The notes: a model not told the origin generated them from the sequence alone. Positions 55,006 to 63,485 are shown, numbered from the stretch's first letter. The stretch: 64,000 bases of DNA from Bacillales bacterium (GCA_035700025.1 DASSOY010000003.1:62001-126000); one strand, 5' to 3'. Numbers and translations are program-made.

Positions 55006-55974
55006 TCATCCTCCCTCATTTAATTTCGCGAGCGCATACGCCGCAATCGCCGTATCTTGCGCTCCCGTCCCCGTCAAATCACACACCGTGATTTGACTCG
55101 CAGCGGTTCGCCCTTCCGCCTGCCCCGCCGCTACCGCGCCCAACTCCGTCACCGGCTCGCTCGCCGGCACCGTGCCGCTCGCAATCGCGTGATGCAGCTC
55201 GCCGAGCCGCGCGCATTGGCTCTTCACGTCGCAAACGAGCACATCCGCCTCCGCGAGAATCCGCGGATCGAGCTCGTTTTTCTCCTCCGCATCCGAGCCC
55301 ATCGCCGTAATGTGCAGCCCCGGATGCAGCCATTCCGCCCGCACAACCGGCGACTTCGCCGGCGTCGTCGTCACGACGACTTCACTGCCGCGCACGACTT
55401 GTTCGGCATCCTCGCAAATCGTCACTTCCACGCCGAGCTCCCGGCCCATTTCCGCCGCGAACGACTCGATTCGATTACGCGTCGGGGCATACACGAGCAT
55501 TTTTTTAAAATGCCGTTCCAGCATCAACGCTTTCATTTGTTGTCTCGCTTGCGTACCCGCCCCGATCACCCCGACGGCTCTTACGTGTTCCGGTGCTAAA
55601 TACCGCGCAGCAACGGCACCAGCCGCGGCCGTCCGTACGTCCGTCAAAAACCCGTTGTCCGCCAAAACCGCCCGCGGAACACCGGTAGTCGCGTCAATGA
55701 TCACCATCAATCCGCTTCCGCTCGGTAATCCGAGCTTATGATTGTCGAAAAACCCGGACGACACCTTGACCGCAAACACGTCTTCCCCGTGAATGTAGGC
55801 GGACTTTACGTCAACCTCGCCGTTGTGATCGCGAATGTCGATCCGCATGATCGGCGGCATCATCACCGCGCCGCTTGCCAACTTGCAAAACGCCTGCTCG
55901 ACGACATTCACTGCTTCCGGCGTCAACGATACCTTGCGGCGGATCGCTTTCTCGTCAAACACTTTCATGGGCAT
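55006..55974 (-). CDS. eutC: Ectoine utilization protein EutC (ornithine cyclodeaminase family)
   Basis: NAD-dependent imine reductase/cyclodeaminase-like enzyme of 322 residues. Family blocks are HNGEVDVKSAYIHG, FAVKVSSGFFDN, LPSGSGLMVIIDATTG, LTDVRTAAAGAVAARYLAP and the Rossmann motif VIGAGTQARQQ. The first blocks are characteristic of EutC from ectoine clusters rather than ornithine cyclodeaminase or alanine dehydrogenase. EutC acts with EutB on the hydroxyectoine branch. Its ATG overlaps the ectoine hydrolase stop by 20 bases. Confidence 0.88.
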   Translation of the reverse strand: MPMKVFDEKAIRRKVSLTPEAVNVVEQAFCKLASGAVMMPPIMRIDIRDHNGEVDVKSAYIHGEDVFAVKVSSGFFDNHKLGLPSGSGLMVIIDATTGVPRAVLADNGFLTDVRTAAAGAVAARYLAPEHVRAVGVIGAGTQARQQMKALMLERHFKKMLVYAPTRNRIESFAAEMGRELGVEVTICEDAEQVVRGSEVVVTTTPAKSPVVRAEWLHPGLHITAMGSDAEEKNELDPRILAEADVLVCDVKSQCARLGELHHAIASGTVPASEPVTELGAVAAGQAEGRTAASQITVCDLTGTGAQDTAIAAYALAKLNEGG

Positions 55975-57160
55975 GACCGTCCTCCGTGTACGTCGTGAAC
56001 AATTCCCGCGGATAGTTCGCAAGCGTTTCGCATCCGTTCTCGGTAATGACGATCGTTTCGCTGATCTCGATGCCGCAATCGTCCTGCCAAATCCCCGGGA
56101 TGAAATGAAACGTCATGTTCGGCTGAAAGACGGTGTCGTCCCCTTCGCGGATGCTCGCCGTATGTTCGCCCCAATCCGGCGGGTAGCTCAGTCCGACAGA
56201 ATACCCGAGGCGGTCGTGTTTCTCGATTCCGTGTTTCGCGATCACATTTCGCCAAACGGCGGCCGCTTCTGAGCACGTAACACCGGGCTTGATCATCTGC
56301 AGTACTTCATGGATGCCTTCTTTCACCGTTTCCGTAATCGTCCTTTCCCTCTCGTTCGGCATGCCGATCTTCACCGTTCTCGCCAGTGGAGCGTGATACC
56401 TGCGGTAACAGCCGGCCAACTCCAGAATGACGAGGTCGTTTTCACCGTAACGGCTGTCCGTCCACGTCAAATGCGGCGCCGACGTTTTCACCCCTGACGG
56501 CATGAGCGGAACGATCGCTGGGTAATCTCCTCCGAACTGTTCCGTTCCTGACAACTGCGCGTGGTAAATTTTCGCGACGACTTCGTTTTCGCGCTCGCCG
56601 GCGCGAATCGCTTTCACACCGGTATCCATCGCCTTTTCTACGATTCTCGCGGCATTTCGCATATAGGCTATTTCCTTGTGCGATTTGATCATACGCACTT
56701 CATTGACAAGCGTCGTCGTATCGAGGATCCGGGCGTCCGGGATTCCGATTTTGATTTGTTCATAGCAGCGCCCGGTGAAATAATAATTGTCCATTTCGAA
56801 CCCGATTCGATCGCGATGGCGTCCCCAGCTTCGCAAAATTCCCGTAACGAAGTCCATCGGATGCTTGATCTTCGACTGCACGTAATCGTCCGGATAATAA
56901 ATGATGTGATGTTCGTCCAGCCACGTCGTCAATTTCGCCCCGTTCGCGTCCTGACGCCTGCCGATCCAATACGGCTGGTGCTCTTCTTTCAACACGACCA
57001 ACAACTGATGAACGTAAAACGACCATGCGTCATAACCAGACAAATAATTCATGTTCGATGGATTCGTAATGCAGAGGACATCTACGCCCTTCGTCTCCAT
57101 TGCCCCTTTTACTTTCTCCAATCGCGCGGCGTACTCCGCCAGGTCAAACGGCAACACCAT
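55955..57160 (-). CDS. doeA: Ectoine hydrolase (DoeA/EutD, M24 family)
   Basis: Opens the pyrimidine ring of ectoine to N-acetyl-L-2,4-diaminobutyrate. It has 401 residues with the creatinase/M24 two-domain fold. Diagnostic DoeA blocks are PSNMNYLSGYDAWSFYVHQ, LELAGCYRRYHAPLARTV and SYPPDWGEHT. The usual M24 metal ligands are partly replaced (ELAGCYRRYHAP instead of a D-x-G...D pattern), which argues against a plain Xaa-Pro peptidase. The ATG at 57160 follows GGAGG at eight bases; the frame is open 27 codons upstream without a site. It is the first gene of the six-gene operon, divergent from eutB. Confidence 0.9.
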   Translation of the reverse strand: MVLPFDLAEYAARLEKVKGAMETKGVDVLCITNPSNMNYLSGYDAWSFYVHQLLVVLKEEHQPYWIGRRQDANGAKLTTWLDEHHIIYYPDDYVQSKIKHPMDFVTGILRSWGRHRDRIGFEMDNYYFTGRCYEQIKIGIPDARILDTTTLVNEVRMIKSHKEIAYMRNAARIVEKAMDTGVKAIRAGERENEVVAKIYHAQLSGTEQFGGDYPAIVPLMPSGVKTSAPHLTWTDSRYGENDLVILELAGCYRRYHAPLARTVKIGMPNERERTITETVKEGIHEVLQMIKPGVTCSEAAAVWRNVIAKHGIEKHDRLGYSVGLSYPPDWGEHTASIREGDDTVFQPNMTFHFIPGIWQDDCGIEISETIVITENGCETLANYPRELFTTYTEDGHAHESV

Positions 57161-57269
57161 CTCTAAAGCCTCCTTCAAACAGCCTGTCGTCGTGATTACA
57201 GGCGGCAGCTGTCTCTCTATAAGTGGATGTGGTTTCATCATACGTATCCGCTCTATTCGGAGACAATCA

Positions 57270-57319
57270 TCAAATTGTATGAAATCGGCGCCGTTGTTTT
57301 ATCCAGTTTTCACAATTGA
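57270..57319. promoter_or_regulatory. Imperfect inverted repeat in the eutB/doeA divergent region
   Basis: TCAAATTGTATGAAA (57270-57284) faces TTTTCACAATTGA (57307-57319) as an imperfect inverted repeat centred near a GGCGCC palindrome. It sits between the divergent operons and is a candidate operator for the PucR-type regulator encoded by the third gene to the right. Confidence 0.35.
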
Positions 57320-57346
57320 CGTAAAATAATTACTATTCTATGTTAA

Positions 57347-57355
57347 TGTTATAAT
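57347..57355 (+). promoter_or_regulatory. Extended -10 promoter of eutB-pucR
   Basis: TGTTATAAT (TG-N-TATAAT) lies only 16 bases before the GTG at 57371, giving a very short leader. A TTGACG 28 bases upstream is too far to be its -35. Confidence 0.45.
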
Positions 57356-57370
57356 GAAGGAGTGATTTTC

Positions 57371-58336
57371 GTGGTTCCGATCCAACAAGTTTGGGAAGCG
57401 AGACGGCGTATCGGCACACTCGTTCGTAAGACTTCATTCCGTGAATGCCCGTTTCTTTCCGAGCCATCGAAAGGACGGGTTTCTTTAAAAATGGAAACCG
57501 AACAACCGACCGGAGCCTTTAAAATTCGCGGAGCAGCCAATAAAATTTTAAGCTTGTCCGACGAAGAACAGGCGCGCGGCGTCGTTGCATATTCGACCGG
57601 CAACCACGGGCTTGCCGTGGCGTATGTCGCCAGCCAATTAGGGATTGATGCGCACATTTGCGTTTCAAATCGAGTGCCGCGAGCGAAAGCCGAGGCGATC
57701 CGCAAATTTGGCGGAAAACTGGAAATTTACGGCGACAGCCAGGATGATGCCGGCCGGCGGGCACGCGAATTGCGGGATCATGAAGGATTAACGGTGATCG
57801 AGCCGTTTGACGATCCGCACGTGATCGCCGGTCAAGGTACAATTGGACTGGAGTTGTTGGAAGAAGCGCCGGACATTGATACTGTATTCGTCCCTCTATC
57901 AGGAGGAGGATTGATCAGCGGCATCGCGCTTTCCGTGAAAGCGAACAACCCAAACGTGCGCATTGTCGGCTTGTCGATGGAACGCGGAGCCGTCATGCAT
58001 GAAAGTTTGAAAGCCGGCCGGCCGGTTGAAATCGCTGAAGTTGAGACGCTGGCTGACAGCTTGCTCGGCGGAATTGGACGTGACAATCGGTACACGTTTG
58101 CGATGGTGAAGCAGTACGTCGATGAGACGTACCTCGTCAGTGAAGCGGCGATTGCCGACGGGATGAAGTTTTTGATGAAACGGCATCGGATCGTGGCTGA
58201 AGGCGCCGCGGCGATCGGCGTCGGCGCTTTGCTGCATCAGACGGTGCCGGCAACCGGAAAGCACGCGGCAGTCATCGTCAGCGGAAAAAATGTCGATCCC
58301 GCCGCCTATTTTAAAGTGGTGAACGATGTAAGTTGA
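57371..58336 (+). CDS. eutB: Hydroxyectoine utilization dehydratase EutB
   Basis: Threonine-dehydratase-like fold type II PLP enzyme of 321 residues. The PLP lysine is Lys51 in TGAFKIRGAANK, AYSTGNHGLAVAY binds substrate, and PLSGGGLISGIAL is the phosphate loop. It has no ACT-type regulatory tail. Sequence and setting next to doeA, eutC and a PucR regulator fit EutB, thought to dehydrate a hydroxylated intermediate from hydroxyectoine. Biosynthetic or catabolic threonine dehydratase is the alternative. The GTG at 57371 is eight bases after AAGGAG; the GTG at 57362 overlaps that site. Confidence 0.87.
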   Translation: MVPIQQVWEARRRIGTLVRKTSFRECPFLSEPSKGRVSLKMETEQPTGAFKIRGAANKILSLSDEEQARGVVAYSTGNHGLAVAYVASQLGIDAHICVSNRVPRAKAEAIRKFGGKLEIYGDSQDDAGRRARELRDHEGLTVIEPFDDPHVIAGQGTIGLELLEEAPDIDTVFVPLSGGGLISGIALSVKANNPNVRIVGLSMERGAVMHESLKAGRPVEIAEVETLADSLLGGIGRDNRYTFAMVKQYVDETYLVSEAAIADGMKFLMKRHRIVAEGAAAIGVGALLHQTVPATGKHAAVIVSGKNVDPAAYFKVVNDVS

Positions 58337-58347
58337 GGTGAAAACCG

Positions 58348-59928
58348 ATGTTGACAGTTGCGGACGTACTAGCAATGGAGTTGATGGAACAGGCTGCGGT
58401 GAAAAGCGCTCGGGACGATTTGGTGAACCGGCCGGTCGAGGGCGTCTCGGTGATCGAACTTCCGGTTGAAGATTTCGTGAAAAAAAACGAGCTCGTATTG
58501 ACGACCGGCATTGGCTGCGATGACCGCCAAGAACTGCAAAAATACGTCGAAGATGTCGAAGCCTCCGAAGCGGCAGGTTTATGCGTTGCTGTCGGCCGTC
58601 ACATTCCGGAAATTCCCCCATCCGTCATCGACTATTGCGACGACCGTCATTTTCCGATCATCGAAATCCCTTGGAAGTTAAGGTTCGCCGACATCACCCA
58701 GCAGGTTTTGCAAGAGCTGAGCAAAAGAAGACAGCTCGCGGCCCAGCAATCGGAAAAAACGCAGCAGCAATTGCTCAATTTGATTTTGCACGGGGGTGAT
58801 TTGACATCAATCAGCCAATATATTTTGGAACAAACGAAAAAACCCGCAGTCATCATCGACGAATACGGCAGCGTGCAAGGCATGAGCCGCGGGTCGGAAC
58901 AGTTGCTCGAACAGTGGCGTGCGCAAGCAGCGAATGATGAAACCGAATCGATCCGAAAAATCCCGATTCGATCCGCCAGTCATGTACAAGGAATCATTTT
59001 ATTTCCGGCAGCAGACCGGCATTTAGACGGCGGACAAGAGGATTGGCTCCTAGAGCATGCATCTACGGCAGCCGCTTTATGGTTTCTTCGTGAAAACGCC
59101 GTAAAGGAAACGGAGTGGCGCATGCGCGGAGACTTTGTTTGGAGTTTGACAAAAGGTGATTACGATAATCTCGAAGCGGCGGAAGCGCGGGCGAAAGCGA
59201 ACCAATTTAACCTTCGGCTCTCTTATGTGTGCCTGCTCGGGAAGTGTGAAATCGATCTTGGCGACCCTGCGGCCGAAATGAAAATGAGACAAACTGTCAC
59301 TATGCTGCAGCAATTGCAAGACCGCATCGATTTGCGGATCATGGCCACTTACAAAACGCCGTGGATCGTCGTATTTCTTGAAGGAGACCAGGAATCAGCG
59401 CTGGAAAACGCGCGGAAGTTGTTTAAAGCGTTTGATGAAGCTCCGCAAATGATAAGCAGAATGACGATCTCCTGGGGAATCGGGGAAAATCGCGCCGGTG
59501 TCGGCACATTCAGAGAAAGTTATGAGTCTGCGCAATCCGCGCTGGACATCGGTATGCGGTTGAAAGGACCGGGATTTCGAACGGCTTACGGGGACATTCC
59601 GATGTACAGGGCGTTGGCGTTGCTCGCGCAAAACGAAGAGATTCGTAAACTGACGGAAGACGTCATCGGAAAACTGATCCGTTATCAACAAGAAAAAAGG
59701 ATCAACATGCTGCAAACGGCTCGATCGTATATCCAGCATAAAGGAAACATTAGCAAAACCGCGCGGGCGCTTCATCTGCACCGGCAATCGCTCGTCTATC
59801 GGCTGCAAAAAATCGAAACCTTGACGCAAAAATCTTTCGACAATCCCGATGATGTTTTTTTGATTGATCTTTGCATGAAGATTTGGGAGGCTGGAATGAG
59901 CGGCTCGTCGACGGTTCCGCCCGAATAA
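58348..59928 (+). CDS. PucR-family transcriptional regulator of the ectoine locus
   Basis: Regulator of 526 residues with an N-terminal PucR sensor domain (about 1-125), a GGDEF-like/CdaR middle part (about 290-420) and a C-terminal PucR helix-turn-helix (about 455-510, GNISKTARALHLHRQSLVYRLQKIE in part). It follows eutB by 11 bases with its own TGAGGTG site, so it is probably made with EutB. PucR-type proteins accompany ectoine catabolic genes in several Gram-positive bacteria. Here it most likely senses a pathway intermediate and activates both arms. Confidence 0.9.
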   Translation: MLTVADVLAMELMEQAAVKSARDDLVNRPVEGVSVIELPVEDFVKKNELVLTTGIGCDDRQELQKYVEDVEASEAAGLCVAVGRHIPEIPPSVIDYCDDRHFPIIEIPWKLRFADITQQVLQELSKRRQLAAQQSEKTQQQLLNLILHGGDLTSISQYILEQTKKPAVIIDEYGSVQGMSRGSEQLLEQWRAQAANDETESIRKIPIRSASHVQGIILFPAADRHLDGGQEDWLLEHASTAAALWFLRENAVKETEWRMRGDFVWSLTKGDYDNLEAAEARAKANQFNLRLSYVCLLGKCEIDLGDPAAEMKMRQTVTMLQQLQDRIDLRIMATYKTPWIVVFLEGDQESALENARKLFKAFDEAPQMISRMTISWGIGENRAGVGTFRESYESAQSALDIGMRLKGPGFRTAYGDIPMYRALALLAQNEEIRKLTEDVIGKLIRYQQEKRINMLQTARSYIQHKGNISKTARALHLHRQSLVYRLQKIETLTQKSFDNPDDVFLIDLCMKIWEAGMSGSSTVPPE

Positions 59929-59935
59929 AACCTTT

Positions 59936-59965
59936 TTTGCAAAAAAAAGAAAAGTTTAGTATAGT
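59936..59965 (+). promoter_or_regulatory. Possible promoter of the YtzE-like gene
   Basis: TTTGCA, 18 bases, TATAGT. The transcript would start with a leader containing AGCATAAG and, 27 bases on, CTTATGCT (59967-60009), which can pair as a hairpin. Confidence 0.4.
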
Positions 59966-60035
59966 AAGCATAAGCGATCACGCATTTTGATTTTTCCGAA
60001 TCTTATGCTGATTCCACATCCCAGGGAGTGGTTCG

Positions 60036-60257
60036 TTGAAAACTTCAACAGAGCGAATGATGACAAGAATCAAATCGATTTACTTGTTCATTCGTGATAA
60101 CGGCACGGTAACAACGTTGGATCTTGTTGAAGAATTTGGCATCACCCAGAGAACGGTACAGCGAGATTTAAACATTTTGGAGTATAACGAATTAATCGAG
60201 AGTCCGAGCCGCGGAAAATGGACAACAACCGGAAAACGCGTGAAAATTTCCCGGTAA
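60036..60257 (+). CDS. ytzE: Small DeoR-type HTH protein, YtzE-like
   Basis: A stand-alone winged helix of 73 residues: RIKSIYLFIRDNGTVTTLDLVEEFGITQRTVQRDLNILEYNELIE (read in parts) is a DeoR/HTH_11 fold, without the sugar-phosphate sensor domain that full DeoR regulators have. Size and neighbour (the YtgP flippase nearby) match B. subtilis YtzE. The TTG at 60036 follows AGGGAGTGG. Targets are unknown. Confidence 0.85.
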   Translation: MKTSTERMMTRIKSIYLFIRDNGTVTTLDLVEEFGITQRTVQRDLNILEYNELIESPSRGKWTTTGKRVKISR

Positions 60258-60273
60258 AAAGAACGACAGCGCA

Positions 60274-60305
60274 GAAAAACACCCCGTATGATCGAGGTGT
60301 TTTTC
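60274..60305. terminator. Bidirectional terminator between the ytzE-like and PRC-barrel genes
   Basis: Ten-pair stem GAAAAACACC / GGTGTTTTTC with a 12-base loop between two converging genes; the arms themselves supply the T runs in both directions. Confidence 0.88.
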
Positions 60306-60316
60306 TCGTGGGCATT

Positions 60317-60961
60317 TCATTTCAGCAACGCCGTCATGTCATCTTGCAAGTTTTCCTTCTCCGCCGTTTTGACGATCACTTTCTCGTCCAACCATAATTC
60401 GATTCCTTCGATGGACAAATATTTCGAACCGTCTCCGATGATTTTTTCCCAAAATCCTTCGGACAGCTTTAAACCGATCACTCTCTTCTCTTTTTCTTCG
60501 ACGACGAGATCTTTGATTTTGCCGATTTTTTCTCCCTCTTCATCTTCCACCGGCAAGTCGAGCAAGAATAAGCAGGAAAGACTGTCATCCCTTTCCGCAG
60601 GGCTTTCCTTCTCGCTTCCTTTCATCGTGACCGCTTTCTCGGTCATCCGATCGATTTGCGCGGCGGGGATGAAAAAAGTTTGCTTTTCGGAATCGAACAT
60701 TTGATTCGCGCCGAGTCGGATGCCAGGCGTCGCATTCCATTGCGACGTATTACGGGGGCCGCCGGCAGCGATCGAATCAAGCACCCGTTGTTCTTCTTGC
60801 AACGTTTTCGTCTCGTCGGTCGGTTTATCAATTTCGTATGTTAAATAGGTGATGCTCAGTTCGTTACGATCAAACAATAAATCTTTCACCTTTGCCTTCT
60901 CTTCGTCGTTGTCGACGTGGACGATGGTTTTGCCAAGAATATCTTTTCCTAACACAATCAT
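60317..60961 (-). CDS. PRC-barrel domain protein
   Basis: Protein of 214 residues with two PRC-barrel-like modules. The first is at about 3-60 (GKDILGKTIVHVDNDEEKAKVKDLLFD) and the second at about 130-195 (LPVEDEEGEKIGKIKDLVVEEKEKRVIGLKLSEG, read in parts). PRC barrels act as adaptors in photosynthetic centres, RNA processing and sporulation (YlmC/YrrD relatives). No catalytic residues are visible. GGAGGG precedes the ATG. Confidence 0.82.
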   Translation of the reverse strand: MIVLGKDILGKTIVHVDNDEEKAKVKDLLFDRNELSITYLTYEIDKPTDETKTLQEEQRVLDSIAAGGPRNTSQWNATPGIRLGANQMFDSEKQTFFIPAAQIDRMTEKAVTMKGSEKESPAERDDSLSCLFLLDLPVEDEEGEKIGKIKDLVVEEKEKRVIGLKLSEGFWEKIIGDGSKYLSIEGIELWLDEKVIVKTAEKENLQDDMTALLK

Positions 60962-61104
60962 CGTTTTCCCTCCTTAGCCTGAGGCAGGTAATTTCGTCTT
61001 ACAAAAGGAATTACCCTAATCTCAGAATCAAAAACATTACGCTCAAACGTTAAATTCTGTTTTCGTCGAAATATGGTGTATACTCATCTGAAGGAGGGAT
61101 TTCC

Positions 61105-61530
61105 ATGCGTACGAAAGTCGGTTTATTAGCCACGGCACGCAAAAAACAGGCCCATCCCGCACCGGTCACGGACTTTTACACAAGTCCGCTGTTTCGCAAA
61201 TCGGTCGCTTACGCATTTCAAAATTACGATAAAATTTATTTTTATAATGCCAAAGACGGGTTATTGCTCCCAGAAACGATCATGGAACCCTACGACGTCT
61301 CGATCAAAACCTTTACGATTGAAGAGAAACGAATTTGGGCAAAAAGCGTGATCGATGAATTGCGTGCGCATGAACATCCGAATAAGGTAAGCATTTACTT
61401 GCACGGCGGCTATGTATACCGGAAGGTTCTTCAACCGGAGTTGAGAAAATACGGGTTCCCTTTTGAAGTCCCGTTGGAAGGGCTCAGCATCGGTCAACAG
61501 CTCGCCTGGTATGACGAGCAGCTTTCCTAA
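61105..61530 (+). CDS. DUF6884-like protein
   Basis: Protein of 141 residues. It resembles the DUF6884 family in the order KQAHPAPVTDFYTSPLFRKSVAYA, YFYNAKDGLLLPETIMEPYDV (segments), then a C-terminal hydrophobic-aromatic part. The family links to nucleoside/peroxide stress and DNA-associated systems in some genomes, but no activity is established. The typical cysteine near the N-terminus (SCSKRK in many members) is replaced here by ATARKKQ. AAGGAGGG precedes the ATG. Confidence 0.72.
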   Translation: MRTKVGLLATARKKQAHPAPVTDFYTSPLFRKSVAYAFQNYDKIYFYNAKDGLLLPETIMEPYDVSIKTFTIEEKRIWAKSVIDELRAHEHPNKVSIYLHGGYVYRKVLQPELRKYGFPFEVPLEGLSIGQQLAWYDEQLS

Positions 61531-61561
61531 GAGCCGCCTTAACACTACGCATACAACGCGA

Positions 61562-61592
61562 AAGAGAATCCTCAGCGGGATTCTCTTTTTTT
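61562..61592 (+). terminator. Terminator after the DUF6884-like gene
   Basis: AAGAGAATCC / GGGATTCTCTT stem with a short loop, then eight T. It overlaps the 3' end of the converging flippase gene. Confidence 0.85.
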
Positions 61593-63191
61593 TCGGCGCA
61601 GCACCGAGAAGCGGTTTCCTAAGATTTGCCCGGCTAGATTGGAACGGTAGGCGAGCCATAAATAGCAGGAACCGCCGGCGGCAACACCGACAACCGTCGT
61701 TTCCGCCGCACGCAAATAGCTTTCCCCGCGAATGGGCCAGGTGACGAGCACAACAACGACCGCCATAATGACCGAAAACGACAAGATAAGCAAGCCTCTT
61801 TTGAACACGAACCCGAAACGATACTGCAAAAACGTACGGATGACGAAAACATTAAGCAGCACAGAACAAAGGAAACCGATGTCGGTCGCCGCCACAGCGC
61901 CAAGACCATGCCAGCGGGCAATGAGCGGAACGTTCAACATCATTTTAACGAGCAACCCGACGAGCAAACTGAAAACGGCAAACTTTTGCCGGTTAATGCC
62001 TTGGAGAATGGCCGAAGTTATTGAAAACAAGGCAAACAGCAAGGCGGTAGGCGCATACCACCGTAAAATCGCTGCACCGACTTCCCCATTTTCAAGACCG
62101 TATAACGAACCGTATACCGGGTGAGCGAGAACGGAAAGTCCGACCGCCGCCGGAATGGTTAAAAAGAGTACGATTTGAAACGCCTGCGTCATTTGGTGAT
62201 GCAAAGCGGCCGTTTTTCCTGATGTGTACGAATTCGTGATCGTCGGAACGAGCGTGACTGCCAACGCCGTTGAAAGCGAAACGGGAATCATGACCAGCTT
62301 TTGCACCGCTTGGTTTAGGTTCGCAAAGATGATCTCCGCCTCAGGCTGCGTCATTCCGGCGGCCATCAACGTTTCGTTCACCGTAAATTGATCGACAAGC
62401 AAATAAAATGGAATCGCAAGTCCAACAACGACGAAAGGAATCGCATAAGTGATCAGTTCCTTGTACATGACGGTTAGCGGCAAGTTAGAATGATACGTGC
62501 CGGCAGCCAACTGCCGGTCAAGATGCGGCTTTCTCTTGATCCAATACGTGATCAGCACCGCAAGGCCGCCCAACGCACCAACGAAAGCCGCGAATGTGGC
62601 CGCCGCTACTGCTGCTACGTAACTTGCATGAAAAATTTTTAAAGCAACGAACGCGCCGATGAGAATGAATAGAATGCGCACAATCTGCTCGATGACTTGC
62701 GATGCTGCAGTCGGTCCCATCGACTGAAAGCCTTGAAAATAGCCGCGAATGACGCTCATGACAGGGACGACGAGCAGCGCCGTCGCTACCAATCGAATGA
62801 CAAGTACGACGTCAGCAATCGTATTGCCGTCCTTCGCATTCGGATCAATGACGCCGTGGGCGATCGGTTCAGCCAGAAAGAATAACGTGAGAAAGGCTGC
62901 GAATCCAGTAGCGCTCATTAAAACAAGACCGGAGCGAAACAACCGCCTCCCCGTTTCGTAATCGCCGAGCGAATTATATTTGGACACAAATTTGGAGACC
63001 GCCATCGGCACCCCGAGCGTCGCCATGCTCAAAATGATCGCGTACGGCGTATAAGCGTAGCCGTACAACGCCAGTCCTCTTTTGTCGACGAGCGCTTCGA
63101 ACGGAATGACGAAGATCAATCCGAGGAACTTCGAGAAAAAAACGGCCGCGGATAAAATAAGCGTCCCGCGGAGCAACCGAGATTGTGACAT
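61572..63191 (-). CDS. murJ: Lipid II flippase MurJ (YtgP type)
   Basis: Moves the peptidoglycan precursor lipid II across the cytoplasmic membrane. It belongs to the MOP superfamily, has 539 residues with about 14 membrane helices, and the N-terminal block RGTLILSAAVFFSKFLGLIFVIPFEALV (read in parts) matches YtgP. B. subtilis YtgP is MurJ, with Amj as a partly redundant second flippase. The basic C-terminus ends in KKRESR, overlapping the neighbouring terminator. The spore-cortex relative SpoVB is the main alternative. Confidence 0.9.
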   Translation of the reverse strand: MSQSRLLRGTLILSAAVFFSKFLGLIFVIPFEALVDKRGLALYGYAYTPYAIILSMATLGVPMAVSKFVSKYNSLGDYETGRRLFRSGLVLMSATGFAAFLTLFFLAEPIAHGVIDPNAKDGNTIADVVLVIRLVATALLVVPVMSVIRGYFQGFQSMGPTAASQVIEQIVRILFILIGAFVALKIFHASYVAAVAAATFAAFVGALGGLAVLITYWIKRKPHLDRQLAAGTYHSNLPLTVMYKELITYAIPFVVVGLAIPFYLLVDQFTVNETLMAAGMTQPEAEIIFANLNQAVQKLVMIPVSLSTALAVTLVPTITNSYTSGKTAALHHQMTQAFQIVLFLTIPAAVGLSVLAHPVYGSLYGLENGEVGAAILRWYAPTALLFALFSITSAILQGINRQKFAVFSLLVGLLVKMMLNVPLIARWHGLGAVAATDIGFLCSVLLNVFVIRTFLQYRFGFVFKRGLLILSFSVIMAVVVVLVTWPIRGESYLRAAETTVVGVAAGGSCYLWLAYRSNLAGQILGNRFSVLRRKKRESR

Positions 63192-63284
63192 GCCCTTCTC
63201 CCCATCAACTCAATCGAATTCCGATATCCGTTGCCGGACAACGTTCTTTCCTTATTGTAGTGAACTTTGCCGCCGAGAACAACT

Positions 63285-63476
63285 TCATCGCCGTTCGCTG
63301 TACAACACCATCGCCGAAAAGCTGCAAACAACCGCCCCGCTCTCTTCGTCGGCGGCCGCCGCCACGCCGTATTTAACATCCTTGACGAGATTTTCCGGAA
63401 CCTCCGCCAAAAACGCGTTCAATTCTTCCTCAAGATCAGCTTCATGTTCAGCGTCGAACAGTTTCACTTTTAACAA
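63285..63476 (-). CDS. Cse60-like sporulation protein
   Basis: Small protein of 63 residues with the pattern KVKLFDAEHEADLEEELNAFL and, at the end, VVCSFSAMVLYSERR (parts read). It resembles the sigma-E-dependent Cse60 of B. subtilis, a DUF2758-type protein of about 60 residues without known activity. The TTG at 63476 follows GGAGG at nine bases; the long frame reading upstream to 63593 overlaps the rhodanese gene end and has no site. The ribosome site lies in the 3' arm of a hairpin. Confidence 0.72.
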   Translation of the reverse strand: MLKVKLFDAEHEADLEEELNAFLAEVPENLVKDVKYGVAAAADEESGAVVCSFSAMVLYSERR

Positions 63477-63485
63477 TAAAAGACA

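Noticed and set aside
55955-57160. Reading the M24 protein as an Xaa-Pro dipeptidase
   Set aside because: The metal-ligand positions are replaced and the DoeA-type blocks and operon partners point to ectoine hydrolase.
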